64,000 nt of DNA from Paludibacteraceae bacterium (GTDB lineage: Bacteria > Bacteroidota > Bacteroidia > Bacteroidales > Paludibacteraceae), in the NCBI GenBank assembly GCA_017447875.1, contig JAFSMP010000040.1:1-64000 (forward strand), given 5' to 3'. Under the pieces are notes generated by a model. The model had not been told where the DNA came from. It did not search any database and saw only the letters and a list, made by a program, of their open reading frames with translations. Below are positions 35,301 through 43,292 of the stretch, piece after piece (the stretch's first letter is position 1; the number at the start of each line of letters is the position of its first letter). The position numbers were made by a program, and so were the translations under genes.

Positions 35301-38300
35301 TATGAGCGGTAGGAATGGGTTTGACCGGGTTACCGTTCTTGTCAAAGACATGGTCGGGATCCTGATAGGGGAAAGCATAGTCTTCGGTGAACTGGCAGGT
35401 CTTGTAAGCCGAATCGCTATGATAAACCGAGTCCACATACAGATGCAGATGCCAGATTGAGTCACAACCGTAACCTACGGTCTCCAGCGAATCGGTGTAC
35501 CAATAATCCCCGTGCCGCTCTGCCGGAATAGCCGTCACTTTCTTGCCATCCGCATCATAGATCGTGTGTCCTGCACCGTGTCCGGGCCAAGCGAACGTGG
35601 AGCCCGGAGCCTGACATACGTGTAGCACATCGGTCGAGTCATGCGCCGGGGCCCGGTACAAGTCGAGGTAGAAGATGGAGTCAAATCCTAATACCGTCTC
35701 ATACGGGTCTTCATACAATTGGTGCTCACCGCGTGCCGGGAAACTCGTGATCGTATCACGGTCGAACGGCTTGCCGTCCACGTAGTACTCCGACCGGTCT
35801 TCCGTCCAGATATACTCGATATCCTCTTCGCACACATACTTATGCACCGTATCACGATAGACCTCACCCATGTGAAGAATCAGTTTGTACGTGTTGATAC
35901 ACGTCACGCCGTTCACCTCCGGGGTTTCTTCGTAGTGGTAGAACTCCGACAAGGGTTGGTTGACCCGTATCACTTTCGGCCCGGTGACATCAGCTTTTGG
36001 GCCGGCATAGGTGGTGTCGTTTACCGACCATGTATATTTACCTTCCAGTGAGATAAGTTCCTCGTATTCACGATAGAAGGTCTTGATAATAGTGATATGC
36101 AGCGCATAAATGGTATCGCATCGGGTGGTGTCGTCCACATAATAGAACTCTCCCGCTATATTGGCAGGAATCGTATCTATCTTAAAGACTCCGTCATGGG
36201 AAACCCATTTGAACTTGGTATCAACGGTGTCCATACAGATGGTCGTATCCACCAGGTCATAGTGCGGTATTTCCGCTTTACTGTAAATCAGTTCGAGGCG
36301 GTAGATAGAGTCCGCCTTGTAGCGTGACTGACAACTGTCGTAATAGATACCGTCTTTGGGATAAACGATATCGTGGTGGTGACCCTTCCATTTGAAATCC
36401 TGACGGACGGTATCATGTTTGGACCAATCGTAACTCAAACGACACCAGGTGATTGTCGTATCGAAATAGTAGGTAGGCGGAATGATCAGATGCAGTGAGT
36501 TGATCGAGTCGCAACCCTGCGGATTACCACCGTTACACTCCGCGCAGGTCTTAGTGCGCAGTGTGTCACCGAACTCTCCATACCATGCCTGCTTGTCGTC
36601 ATCCCATGCCATGCCCTTGGAATACTTCGAGATCAATGAGTCCCGTGTGACGCCATCCCGCTCGATCTTCCATTCGTAGATTGAATCGGTCCATTGCGGT
36701 TGATGATAGTCCATCGTATCAACGGTGAGCGTGTCATAACTGCGGTGGATATACAGCATTAACTCATAGATTGAGTCGCAACCCGTGAAAGGTAATTCGT
36801 CTTCATCCAGGTATTTACTCTTATCCTTTCCTTTCTGGCATCCGCATCCTTTGGTTTTGTAAGACGCTAATTTCGTACCGGATGTACGAACAGGAGTACC
36901 GCTATGCGGACCTTTATAGTCCACTCCGATAAAACGCCGACCATGATAGAGCGTATCCTGATTGGAACACATATGGATCGTGTCGTAGAAATGGAAGGTG
37001 TCGCATACGAACAACTCCATCGTAAAGAGGGAGTCACAACCGAACTGCGATTCGTACTTACGGGTGAACGTGTAGTTACCCGGTTTGACATTCCATATCC
37101 AATCGCCTTCTACGGCATCTCCATCGTCCTTGATAGCAGCGAACTTTGTCTCCTTCTTCACGCCGGTCTTGTATTTATCCAGATGACCTTGGTCATACAG
37201 ACTGTCGTAGAAACAAGCGATGGAGTCACCCAAACAGATAGCACGCCATATCGTATCATTGAAGATACGCGTCACGCGTGTCACGGTACGGAAGGTATCT
37301 CGATCCTCTCCACCGCATAGTACCCGGTTACGCACCGTGATCATCTCCAGTTCGTAATCATAGAACTGTTTACGATCTGGGGTATCTTCCTGTACTGGTA
37401 AGATGAACTTACGGTTCAACTTATGCTTGTTTCCCGTAGGAGTCAATATATTGCCGTCAACCTTTTCTCGTTGATCTTCTTCCGTCACGTCATACAGATT
37501 CCACTCGATAGCATCTACCTTATGTTGAGGGTGGGTCTCCAGGGTCCAATAGACGGTTGAACTATCGCACACCACAGCTGTATCCAAGCGCTCTTTTCCT
37601 TCTTTCCACTCGTCCCACTGCCGTTGATACCATCCGTGACCGTCCAAGGAGTCCATGTCATAACTCTTGGAAGACATCAGTTTCTCAGAGTTATTGATAT
37701 ACAGCGAGTCCCCAAACGGATTCGGCGTAAAACCGAGAGTATAGAAATAGCCCTGTACATACGAGAGGCCATACACCATTCCGACAAAACCCTCACCGGT
37801 GGTCTCTACTTTATGATAGGCCTTGGTGTTTCCTACTTCTACATGCGCGTAGGACATGGAAGGATCGGCAGTAAAGGTATGGAAGGTCACGGTGTTACCG
37901 TCCACCGTCAGTTTGTTGGCATCTGCCGTCTTGGTGACCAGATAAACATAAAACTCTTGCGGCGGAGTCTTGCTTAATACTTTCTCCGGCTCTAGTTCGT
38001 GCGTGAAGAAATTCATTTTCGTGGCACGATGGGTCCATGCCGGCATCATAGCGTTGGCGGAGTTACCCCACAGCATTTTGATGGTTCGCCCGTCTACGGT
38101 AATGTTCTCGTCGTTGTCATGCGCACTGGAGGTGTACGAATAGAGGATAACAGGATTATTGGTGGTGATAACGAACTCATCGGCATCTACACCTACGATA
38201 TAATCTTCATCAATAGAAGTGGATTGACCTTTATTCAAGTTTAACGTAGCACCGCTTGTGTTATTCTCCGTCTTGACGGTGATAACCGTGTTGTCATAGG

Positions 38301-39240
38301 CCGCCGTGATACGGAAATAATTGATTTTTGTGCGCTCGAGTTTGGTGATATAGAACTCGGTTCCCCATTGGGCAATAGGCAGACTCTGCTCCGTAGCAAA
38401 GTTACGCGCTTTAGCCACACTGATAGGGATACTGGTCTGTTGGTTGCCATTGAAGACCGCAATCGGTTTGTCGGCACAAACGAAACTGCCGGTAAGATCC
38501 AACACGTAATCACCGATACCTTCTTTCTTCGTTCTGGACGCTACCAGATAAGCGTCACCTTTGTTCAAGGTAACGGAATAGGGCGTCGCGGGCTTCGGAA
38601 GTTGACCGGTAAAGGTGGTGTCGGAAGGAGAGAATTGAACCGTCGTTCCGTCTTCAGTAGCTACAAAAGCGAACTGAGACGAGTAGTTGTCCTGCGGACT
38701 GTTTTGGATAAAATATTCTTTACCTAACGACTGCGTAGGCAGAATCAACGAAGCTTCACGATAGGAGTCCGCTATATCACCGGTTCGGTTATAAGAAAAA
38801 CAAGAGAACGTTTTATCCTTGTTACTATCCGCGGCATAGACATGGACACCCTTGTAATGGTCTTCCGTATTCTCGCTCTTGAATAGATAGATCGTTTTCG
38901 CATAGGTGTTTCTGTCTATCGTATAGACCCTCGTTTCACCTGCACTGAGATTCAGCGTAGTGACATTGTCGGTCCCTACATCTATCTTAATGCTCATCGC
39001 TTCGCGGGCGGATACAATCACCTTCATCTCAAACGGCTTGTTCTTGTTCTCCGGATTTGTTGCATCGAACATACCGTTATTCATGAACGTCAACCAGAAG
39101 TCATTCCCTTCCGTCGTGTTAAACGTAGCTAAACCGCCTAACCAGTTCTCATCATTACTGATCAATTCCGTAGCGGCACTCACCCATTGGGCAAGCATCA
39201 GCAACAGTAAAAAGACTATATGACGTATGTTATTTTTCAC
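32338..39240 (-). CDS. Giant secreted repeat adhesin with IgGFc-binding-like N-terminus and T9SS-type tail
   Basis: 2300 residues. Signal peptide IVFLLLLMLAQWVSAATE; residues ~30-540 resemble the IgGFc-binding N-terminal domain (EGNDFWLTFMNNGMF; YFIQNSPQDNYSSQFAFVAT). Residues ~560-2010 hold about 18 degenerate units of ~65-90 residues, each with an entry cysteine (as in DTICGNESLLWRD) and ending in CDS-hydrophobic-Y/F-xLxLxV (for example YGCDSIYELRLFVYPKY). The C-terminal ~85 residues resemble a type A T9SS domain (ITTSDGSTISSGAF; SGMYIVQLWS). The regular paired cysteines suggest disulfide-stabilised modules. One strong promoter (39260-39290) drives this gene and the OMP behind it. Confidence 0.8.
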   Translation of the reverse strand: MKNNIRHIVFLLLLMLAQWVSAATELISNDENWLGGLATFNTTEGNDFWLTFMNNGMFDATNPENKNKPFEMKVIVSAREAMSIKIDVGTDNVTTLNLSAGETRVYTIDRNTYAKTIYLFKSENTEDHYKGVHVYAADSNKDKTFSCFSYNRTGDIADSYREASLILPTQSLGKEYFIQNSPQDNYSSQFAFVATEDGTTVQFSPSDTTFTGQLPKPATPYSVTLNKGDAYLVASRTKKEGIGDYVLDLTGSFVCADKPIAVFNGNQQTSIPISVAKARNFATEQSLPIAQWGTEFYITKLERTKINYFRITAAYDNTVITVKTENNTSGATLNLNKGQSTSIDEDYIVGVDADEFVITTNNPVILYSYTSSAHDNDENITVDGRTIKMLWGNSANAMMPAWTHRATKMNFFTHELEPEKVLSKTPPQEFYVYLVTKTADANKLTVDGNTVTFHTFTADPSMSYAHVEVGNTKAYHKVETTGEGFVGMVYGLSYVQGYFYTLGFTPNPFGDSLYINNSEKLMSSKSYDMDSLDGHGWYQRQWDEWKEGKERLDTAVVCDSSTVYWTLETHPQHKVDAIEWNLYDVTEEDQREKVDGNILTPTGNKHKLNRKFILPVQEDTPDRKQFYDYELEMITVRNRVLCGGEDRDTFRTVTRVTRIFNDTIWRAICLGDSIACFYDSLYDQGHLDKYKTGVKKETKFAAIKDDGDAVEGDWIWNVKPGNYTFTRKYESQFGCDSLFTMELFVCDTFHFYDTIHMCSNQDTLYHGRRFIGVDYKGPHSGTPVRTSGTKLASYKTKGCGCQKGKDKSKYLDEDELPFTGCDSIYELMLYIHRSYDTLTVDTMDYHQPQWTDSIYEWKIERDGVTRDSLISKYSKGMAWDDDKQAWYGEFGDTLRTKTCAECNGGNPQGCDSINSLHLIIPPTYYFDTTITWCRLSYDWSKHDTVRQDFKWKGHHHDIVYPKDGIYYDSCQSRYKADSIYRLELIYSKAEIPHYDLVDTTICMDTVDTKFKWVSHDGVFKIDTIPANIAGEFYYVDDTTRCDTIYALHITIIKTFYREYEELISLEGKYTWSVNDTTYAGPKADVTGPKVIRVNQPLSEFYHYEETPEVNGVTCINTYKLILHMGEVYRDTVHKYVCEEDIEYIWTEDRSEYYVDGKPFDRDTITSFPARGEHQLYEDPYETVLGFDSIFYLDLYRAPAHDSTDVLHVCQAPGSTFAWPGHGAGHTIYDADGKKVTAIPAERHGDYWYTDSLETVGYGCDSIWHLHLYVDSVYHSDSAYKTCQFTEDYAFPYQDPDHVFDKNGNPVKPIPTAHIGDYTYYAKYQTIHGCDSTFELKLHIDTVYMTAVTVTDTAMCDKDSIVFVGRVIYGSNSPNKPADVAPENVVTIPEGKDSVTVPLKGFILSSLDCDSAVEYSLTVFKTYSDTTYLRLCQPSEGRDSFYVWTNHDTVWDVHNQRFIPADSIPRFVKGDTTYLYIDSLRTKFCSLCNEGRGGCDSLFFLYLTIDSTYHFDSIRHICENERVTWQGRTYAGDQAPGITTERVLTPGVYLDTVKWPAAHSCDSIYYLEIHVHPVYHLQDTVHVCDSEREHTFFFSDTWGTSYEDPISFAPHATVDEKDTSTTYYEVQYETREHMLKSIDGCDSLVTLTLAIHPTYRFVARGKGCFGDIVEWRGNYYSKSGIYYDSLKTDTWGCDSVFVLEFLIKPVAIIPITDTICESESYYHRDTLWGAHGEYSVFEKMIWEPGNPRPKPNIDVHIYAYDGVCDSIIYRYNVTVCDTFVFRTAATVCSGVAYHSEELDHTWEKSVFEYDITDQEKKPFDTIFVDSLQTVKGCDSLYFLYAHVLPSYRHVEYDTICGNESLLWRDTLLHDLDYGAYIVHDSNYTALYGCDSIYELRLFVYPKYLFEEYDTICADETYQWREHFIEHAPVGDNLIYDSLKTIYHCDSVYHLYLHVNDTTFEVRYDTICIGDTLTITETGHIYTAPGDYKDTTFNEWGCHHFIYTHLAEIPPTVPKIWADNPMCQSEDAFDLFYTYTSHYPIAYSLYFDSIGKSMGFEDMDSVPIYEYTDPMVITVAIPYRDGEKTNYPRPDNYSVRLVLYNGICQHPQTDCFHDSVFIMSYPAWLTEQRYGDVIALLNENYNGGYKWSSYQWYQGEKKLVGQTNPYLYEPTGLVMGDQYHVRLTRQGESKSFPTCPITISLDPMFKEYAPTMGYLDIVPTCVTAGHPYITIMSRHEGNYKITTSDGSTISSGAFQAEETVVEVPSVSGMYIVQLWSEKTKEEPYRAIKFVVRDICESCATSF

Positions 39241-39259
39241 GTATAAGCAAAATCGGCCG

Positions 39260-39290
39260 CAAAGTTACAACTTTTTTTCGACATATGCAA
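39260..39290 (-). promoter_or_regulatory. Bacteroidota-type promoter of the giant adhesin
   Basis: TTG (39290-39288), 20 nt, TAACTTTG (39267-39260). Confidence 0.87.
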
Positions 39291-39315
39291 GCGCGCGCGT
39301 AAAAAAATGCGAATT

Positions 39316-39963
39316 TCACGCATCTTTCATGCTTTCAATCGCTTCTTCCGGGTCTTTAGCACCGAAAACAGCACTGCCTGCCACCAACACATCGGCCCCT
39401 GCTTCAAACAGTGCCGCTGCATTCTCCGTATTTACGCCGCCGTCGATCTCAATGAGCGTCTTCAAGCCGCGTTGGTCGATCTCATGACGGATAAAACGGA
39501 TCTTATCCATGGTCTCGGGAATAAATTTCTGACCTCCGAAACCCGCAAAGACGGACATCAGAAGCACCATGTCCACTTGGTCCAAGTACGGCACCAGCCG
39601 TTTCACGTCAATATCCGGATTGATCGTCAGACACGTACGCACGCCTTTGGCTTTGATCAGATCCAGAACCGGTATCGGGTCATCCACCGCTTCCAGGTGA
39701 AAACCCACCGACCAGGCTCCGGCATCGCAGAAACGCTCCACGTATTTCTCGGGATGTACGATCATCAGATGCACGTCCAGTGGTTTGGTGCAATACTGTT
39801 GGAAGGGCACCATCAGCGGAAAACCGAATGAGATATTCGGTACGAACGTACCGTCCATCACATCGATATGCAACCAATCCGCTTCACTGCGGTTGATCAT
39901 CTCCAAATCATCTGCCAGATGTCCGAAATCTGCGGACAACACACTCGGTGCAATCAGTTTCAT
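39316..39963 (-). CDS. rpe: Ribulose-phosphate 3-epimerase
   Basis: 215 residues. Interconverts ribulose-5-P and xylulose-5-P in the pentose phosphate pathway. TIM-barrel motifs: IAPSVLSADFGHLADDLEMI, WLHIDVMDGTFVPNISFG (metal His and Asp), LDVHLMIVHPEKYVERF, LLMSVFAGFGGQKFIPETMD and EIDGGVNTENAAALFEAGAD. Its ATG overlaps the stop of the response regulator gene (4 bp), so the two are coupled. Confidence 0.96.
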   Translation of the reverse strand: MKLIAPSVLSADFGHLADDLEMINRSEADWLHIDVMDGTFVPNISFGFPLMVPFQQYCTKPLDVHLMIVHPEKYVERFCDAGAWSVGFHLEAVDDPIPVLDLIKAKGVRTCLTINPDIDVKRLVPYLDQVDMVLLMSVFAGFGGQKFIPETMDKIRFIRHEIDQRGLKTLIEIDGGVNTENAAALFEAGADVLVAGSAVFGAKDPEEAIESMKDA

Positions 39964-40631
39964 ATATTCTTCACTAATTTATAACCTTTGTAACGCACGG
40001 CAATAATCTGATAGTCGGCGGGAGTTAAGAATGCGCGTAAATGGTTGATATACACGCCTAAAGAGCGAGCCGTGAAGGCATTGTCTTCTTTCCATATCGC
40101 ACTTAAGATATGGTGTTTGTCCACCACTTCTCCCTCGTTGCGGCAAAGCATCAGCATCACTTCGCTCTCCCTCGAAGACATATGTCGTCCGTCGAAGGTC
40201 TGGTGGGTCGCATCGAAAATATGCCCGTTCAGGTCAAAGATCCGCTGTTTGCTCTCTTGTTTGGCCCTTGCCCGACGGAGCACCGCTTCGATCCGGCATA
40301 TCAGGATATCCATCGAGAACGGTTTGGTCTGGTAGTCATCGCAACCCAACTGAAACGCCCGCATCTGGTCCTCGCGCTCACTGCGCGTAGTAAGCACCAG
40401 TAGCGGGATGTCCGGTTCACGATGGCGGATATCCTTGATCAACTCATATCCGTTGATTCCCAGGCCCTGCAGTTCCGTCAACACCACGTCCCAGTGCTCG
40501 GCCGTCAGCAGGTCCAAGCCAACCTTGCCGTCACTCACCCGGCGTGCCGAATAACCGCGACTCGCCAAGTAGTCACTCAATACCGTCGAAAGGCTGATAT
40601 CGCCGTCTATAATCAGGATTTTAGATGCCAT
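39960..40631 (-). CDS. OmpR-family response regulator with atypical receiver (phospho-Asp replaced by Glu)
   Basis: 223 residues from MASKILIIDGDISL (40631). Receiver domain 1-120 and OmpR-type winged-helix DNA-binding domain ~130-223 (MSSRESEVMLMLCRNEGEVV, SLGVYINHLRAFL, VRYKGYKLVKNI). The overall pattern is like the Bacteroidetes RprY group (DDYQTKPFSMDILICRIEAV). At the phosphorylation site the family has VLD; here it is LTE, with Glu53 (codon 40473-40475) in place of Asp. The acidic pair at the N-terminus is DGD, with Gly10 where a second acidic residue is expected. Thr81/82 and Lys103 are kept. No histidine kinase gene is adjacent. Phosphorylation-independent activity is inferred. Confidence 0.88.
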   Translation of the reverse strand: MASKILIIDGDISLSTVLSDYLASRGYSARRVSDGKVGLDLLTAEHWDVVLTELQGLGINGYELIKDIRHREPDIPLLVLTTRSEREDQMRAFQLGCDDYQTKPFSMDILICRIEAVLRRARAKQESKQRIFDLNGHIFDATHQTFDGRHMSSRESEVMLMLCRNEGEVVDKHHILSAIWKEDNAFTARSLGVYINHLRAFLTPADYQIIAVRYKGYKLVKNI

Positions 40632-40648
40632 AATTCTAAAAAACGCCA

Positions 40649-40679
40649 CAAAATTAGTAAAAATTTTGCATATATGCAA
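40649..40679 (-). promoter_or_regulatory. Promoter of response regulator-rpe
   Basis: TTG (40679-40677), 20 nt, TAATTTTG (40656-40649). The -33 box lies in the palindrome TTGCATATATGCAA (40666-40679) shared with the divergent promoter. Confidence 0.83.
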
Positions 40680-40696
40680 GTTTTTTTGTAATTTTG
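40666..40696 (+). promoter_or_regulatory. Promoter of L-asparaginase gene
   Basis: TTG (40666-40668), 20 nt, TAATTTTG (40689-40696). Shares its -33 palindrome with the divergent response regulator promoter. Confidence 0.83.
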
Positions 40697-40718
40697 CAGC
40701 GAAAATGAAGCAAACACC

Positions 40719-41741
40719 ATGAGCAAAGTTCTTTTGATCTCCACCGGAGGTACCATTACCATGGTTCGGGACCATGCGTCAGGAGCACTGGTTCCGGCAG
40801 ACATAGAGACCTTCAAAGCCTATATGCCGGAACTGTTTGCTGGGGATATTCAGGTGGATATTCAGGCCTTCACGCCGCTTATTGACTCTTCGGATATCGG
40901 TCCGAACAGTTGGATACAGATGGCGCAGATGGTCTATGACCATTATGACGAGTATGACGGATTTGTCGTGCTGCATGGTACGGATACGATGTCGTACTCC
41001 GCTTCGGCGCTCTCGTTCATGCTGGAGAACCTCGGTAAACCTGTCGTCTTCACCGGTAGTCAACTGCCCGTCGGAGTCCTTCGTTCGGACGCCAAGGAGA
41101 ACCTGCTGACCTCTATCGAGATAGCCGCGGCGGTCGATGAGAACGGCGATGCCATCGTGCCGGAAGTAACCATCTATTTCGAAGACCGCCTCTTCCGTGC
41201 AAACCGTACCACCAAGCGCAATGCCGAACATTTCTCGGCCTTCAACAGTTATAACTACCCTGCACTGGCGAAGGCGGGAGTGCATATCACCTACCAGCCT
41301 CACCTCGTGCATTATTCCGATCCGAACGCACCGCTCATCCTGCATACGACTTTCGATACGAATGTAGCGGTACTCAAACTCTTCCCGGGTATCCCGCAGT
41401 CCGTCGTACATTCACTCTTGCGCACGCGCGGTTTAAAAGGTGTGGTGCTCGAGACTTTCGGCGCCGGAAATGCCCCAACCGACAAATGGCTCTATCGCGA
41501 ACTCAAAGCTGCCGTCGATCGCGGAATCATCATTGTCAACAAGACCCAATGCAACACCGGTTCGGTGGAGATGGGTCTGTACGCCGTCTCGCTTAATCTC
41601 ATGAAAGCAGGCGTGCTCTCCGGCTATGACATCACGACCGAAGCACTGCTCACCAAGATGATGCTTATCTTCGGCGAACAACCCGAGCATGCCCGCGAAC
41701 TGCTCGCCAAAAGTTTCTGCGGCGAGATGACCGTTGACTAA
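40719..41741 (+). CDS. ansA: L-asparaginase, type I (cytoplasmic)
   Basis: 340 residues, no signal peptide. Hydrolyses asparagine to aspartate and ammonia. First catalytic threonine motif LLISTGGTITMV, second motif FVVLHGTDTMSYSASALSFM, and downstream GSQLPVGVLRSDAKENLLTS, VVLETFGAGNAPTDKW, NKTQCNTGSVEMGLYA. Length fits the ~340-residue type I enzymes. It is followed by pepD after 28 bp of a tandem TAAATGA-type spacer. Confidence 0.93.
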   Translation: MSKVLLISTGGTITMVRDHASGALVPADIETFKAYMPELFAGDIQVDIQAFTPLIDSSDIGPNSWIQMAQMVYDHYDEYDGFVVLHGTDTMSYSASALSFMLENLGKPVVFTGSQLPVGVLRSDAKENLLTSIEIAAAVDENGDAIVPEVTIYFEDRLFRANRTTKRNAEHFSAFNSYNYPALAKAGVHITYQPHLVHYSDPNAPLILHTTFDTNVAVLKLFPGIPQSVVHSLLRTRGLKGVVLETFGAGNAPTDKWLYRELKAAVDRGIIIVNKTQCNTGSVEMGLYAVSLNLMKAGVLSGYDITTEALLTKMMLIFGEQPEHARELLAKSFCGEMTVD

Positions 41742-41769
41742 ATGAATAAATGACTAAATAAATGATAAA

Positions 41770-43233
41770 ATGGTAAATGACAAAATGGTAAATGGCCTTG
41801 AGCCTAAAGGTTTGTGGTCCAGTTTCTACAGCCTTACCCAGATTCCGCGTCCGAGCGGTAAACGCAAAGAGATAGCGGACTTCCTCGTGAATTACGGCAA
41901 GAGTCTCGGTCTCGAGACCCTGCAAGACGAGATCGGTAACGTCCTCATTCGCAAACCCGCTTCTCCGGGTTATGAGAACCATCCGGGTGTGATCCTGCAA
42001 GGACACATGGACATGGTTCCCCAAAAGAACAGCGACAAGGTCTTCGATTTTGAGAAAGACCCGATCCAAGCCTACATCGAAGAGAACGGCGAGTGGGTGA
42101 CGGCTGATGGCACCACCCTCGGAGCCGACAACGGTATCGGTGTAGCTACCGCCATGGCGATCCTCGCGGACAAGAATGTGGTACACCCGCCGCTCGAGGC
42201 GTTCTTCACCATCGACGAAGAGACCGGTATGTACGGTGCCAATGACCTCAAGTCCGGCTGGCTCCAAGGCAAGTACCTGTTGAACCTCGACTCGGAGACC
42301 GAAGGTGAGTTATACGTCGGTTGTGCGGGTGGAGTCGATGCTGAGGCTACGTTCCGTTATGAACCCGTTGAGACCGAAGAAGGCGACATCGCCCTCAAGG
42401 TAACCCTCAAAGGCTGCAAAGGCGGTCACTCGGGTTGCGATATCCACCTCCAGCGTGCGAATGCCATCAAGCTCCTCTTCCGTTTCCTCAAGGATGCCGT
42501 AGCCAATTTCGAGGCACGTCTGGCGTGTGTCGAAGGAGGTAACATGCGTAATGCCATCCCGCGTGAGGCATCGGCAGTTATCACGATTCCCGAAGAGAGT
42601 TATCAGGACCTGCAAGACCTCGTGGACCGTTACGAAGACCTCTGGCTCAAAGAGTACGATGGGGTAGAGACCGACCTGCATTTTACCGCAGAAGAGGTCG
42701 AGTGTCCCAAGACCGAGATGCCGGAAGATGTACAGGACTTCCTCATTCACGCGATCACCCTCTGTCCGCATGGTGTATACCGCGTCATCCCGGAGATGCC
42801 GGATATCATCGAGACCTCCAATAACCTCGCGATCATCGAGACCAAAGACAATACCGTTCGGATCATCTGTCTCGCCCGTTCGTCCGTGGAGAGCCGCAAG
42901 GAAGAATTGGCATCGATCATCCAGTCTGCGTTCTCACTCGCCGGTGCAGAAGTGAAGTTCGACGGTGCGTACCCCGGATGGAAACCCAACTTCAAGAGCG
43001 GGTTACTCAAGGTCATGAAAGAAACGTACGAGAAAGAGTTTGGTTCCTCTCCTCGTATCGTTACTATTCACGCCGGTCTCGAATGTGGTATCATTGGTGC
43101 CAAATACGATGGCATGGAGATGATCTCCTTCGGTCCGACTATCGAACACCCGCACAGCCCCGATGAGCGTGTGAACATCGCTACTGTGCAGAAGTTTTAT
43201 CAATTTGTTCTCGCCGCCCTCAAGGCACTCTAA
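41770..43233 (+). CDS. pepD: Cytosolic non-specific dipeptidase (aminoacyl-histidine dipeptidase)
   Basis: 487 residues; the start may be the ATG at 41770 or 41785, both inside a short tandem repeat that also forms the spacer. M20 metallopeptidase of the PepD group: ILQGHMDMVPQ (metal His and Asp), LGADNGIGVATAMAILAD (bridging Asp), FTIDEETGMYGA (catalytic Glu), GCKGGHSGCDIHLQRANAIK, and the final HSPDERVNIATVQKFYQ with a metal His. Cleaves a wide range of dipeptides in the cytoplasm. It ends at a hairpin terminator. Confidence 0.95.
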   Translation: MVNDKMVNGLEPKGLWSSFYSLTQIPRPSGKRKEIADFLVNYGKSLGLETLQDEIGNVLIRKPASPGYENHPGVILQGHMDMVPQKNSDKVFDFEKDPIQAYIEENGEWVTADGTTLGADNGIGVATAMAILADKNVVHPPLEAFFTIDEETGMYGANDLKSGWLQGKYLLNLDSETEGELYVGCAGGVDAEATFRYEPVETEEGDIALKVTLKGCKGGHSGCDIHLQRANAIKLLFRFLKDAVANFEARLACVEGGNMRNAIPREASAVITIPEESYQDLQDLVDRYEDLWLKEYDGVETDLHFTAEEVECPKTEMPEDVQDFLIHAITLCPHGVYRVIPEMPDIIETSNNLAIIETKDNTVRIICLARSSVESRKEELASIIQSAFSLAGAEVKFDGAYPGWKPNFKSGLLKVMKETYEKEFGSSPRIVTIHAGLECGIIGAKYDGMEMISFGPTIEHPHSPDERVNIATVQKFYQFVLAALKAL

Positions 43234-43236
43234 ACA

Positions 43237-43272
43237 AAATCAGGTAGCCAATCGGTTGCCTGATTTATTTTT
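43237..43272. terminator. Bidirectional intrinsic terminator between pepD and ctpA
   Basis: AAATCAGG (43237-43244) pairs with CCTGATTT (43259-43266), extended by an inner pairing, with A and T tracts on both sides. Confidence 0.8.
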
Positions 43273-43292
43273 AATTTTTAAATTTTAAATTT

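Noticed and set aside
32338-39240. Regularly spaced repeats that might suggest a CRISPR-like or rearranging array
   Set aside because: They are protein-level repeats in one long frame, too diverged at DNA level for an array.
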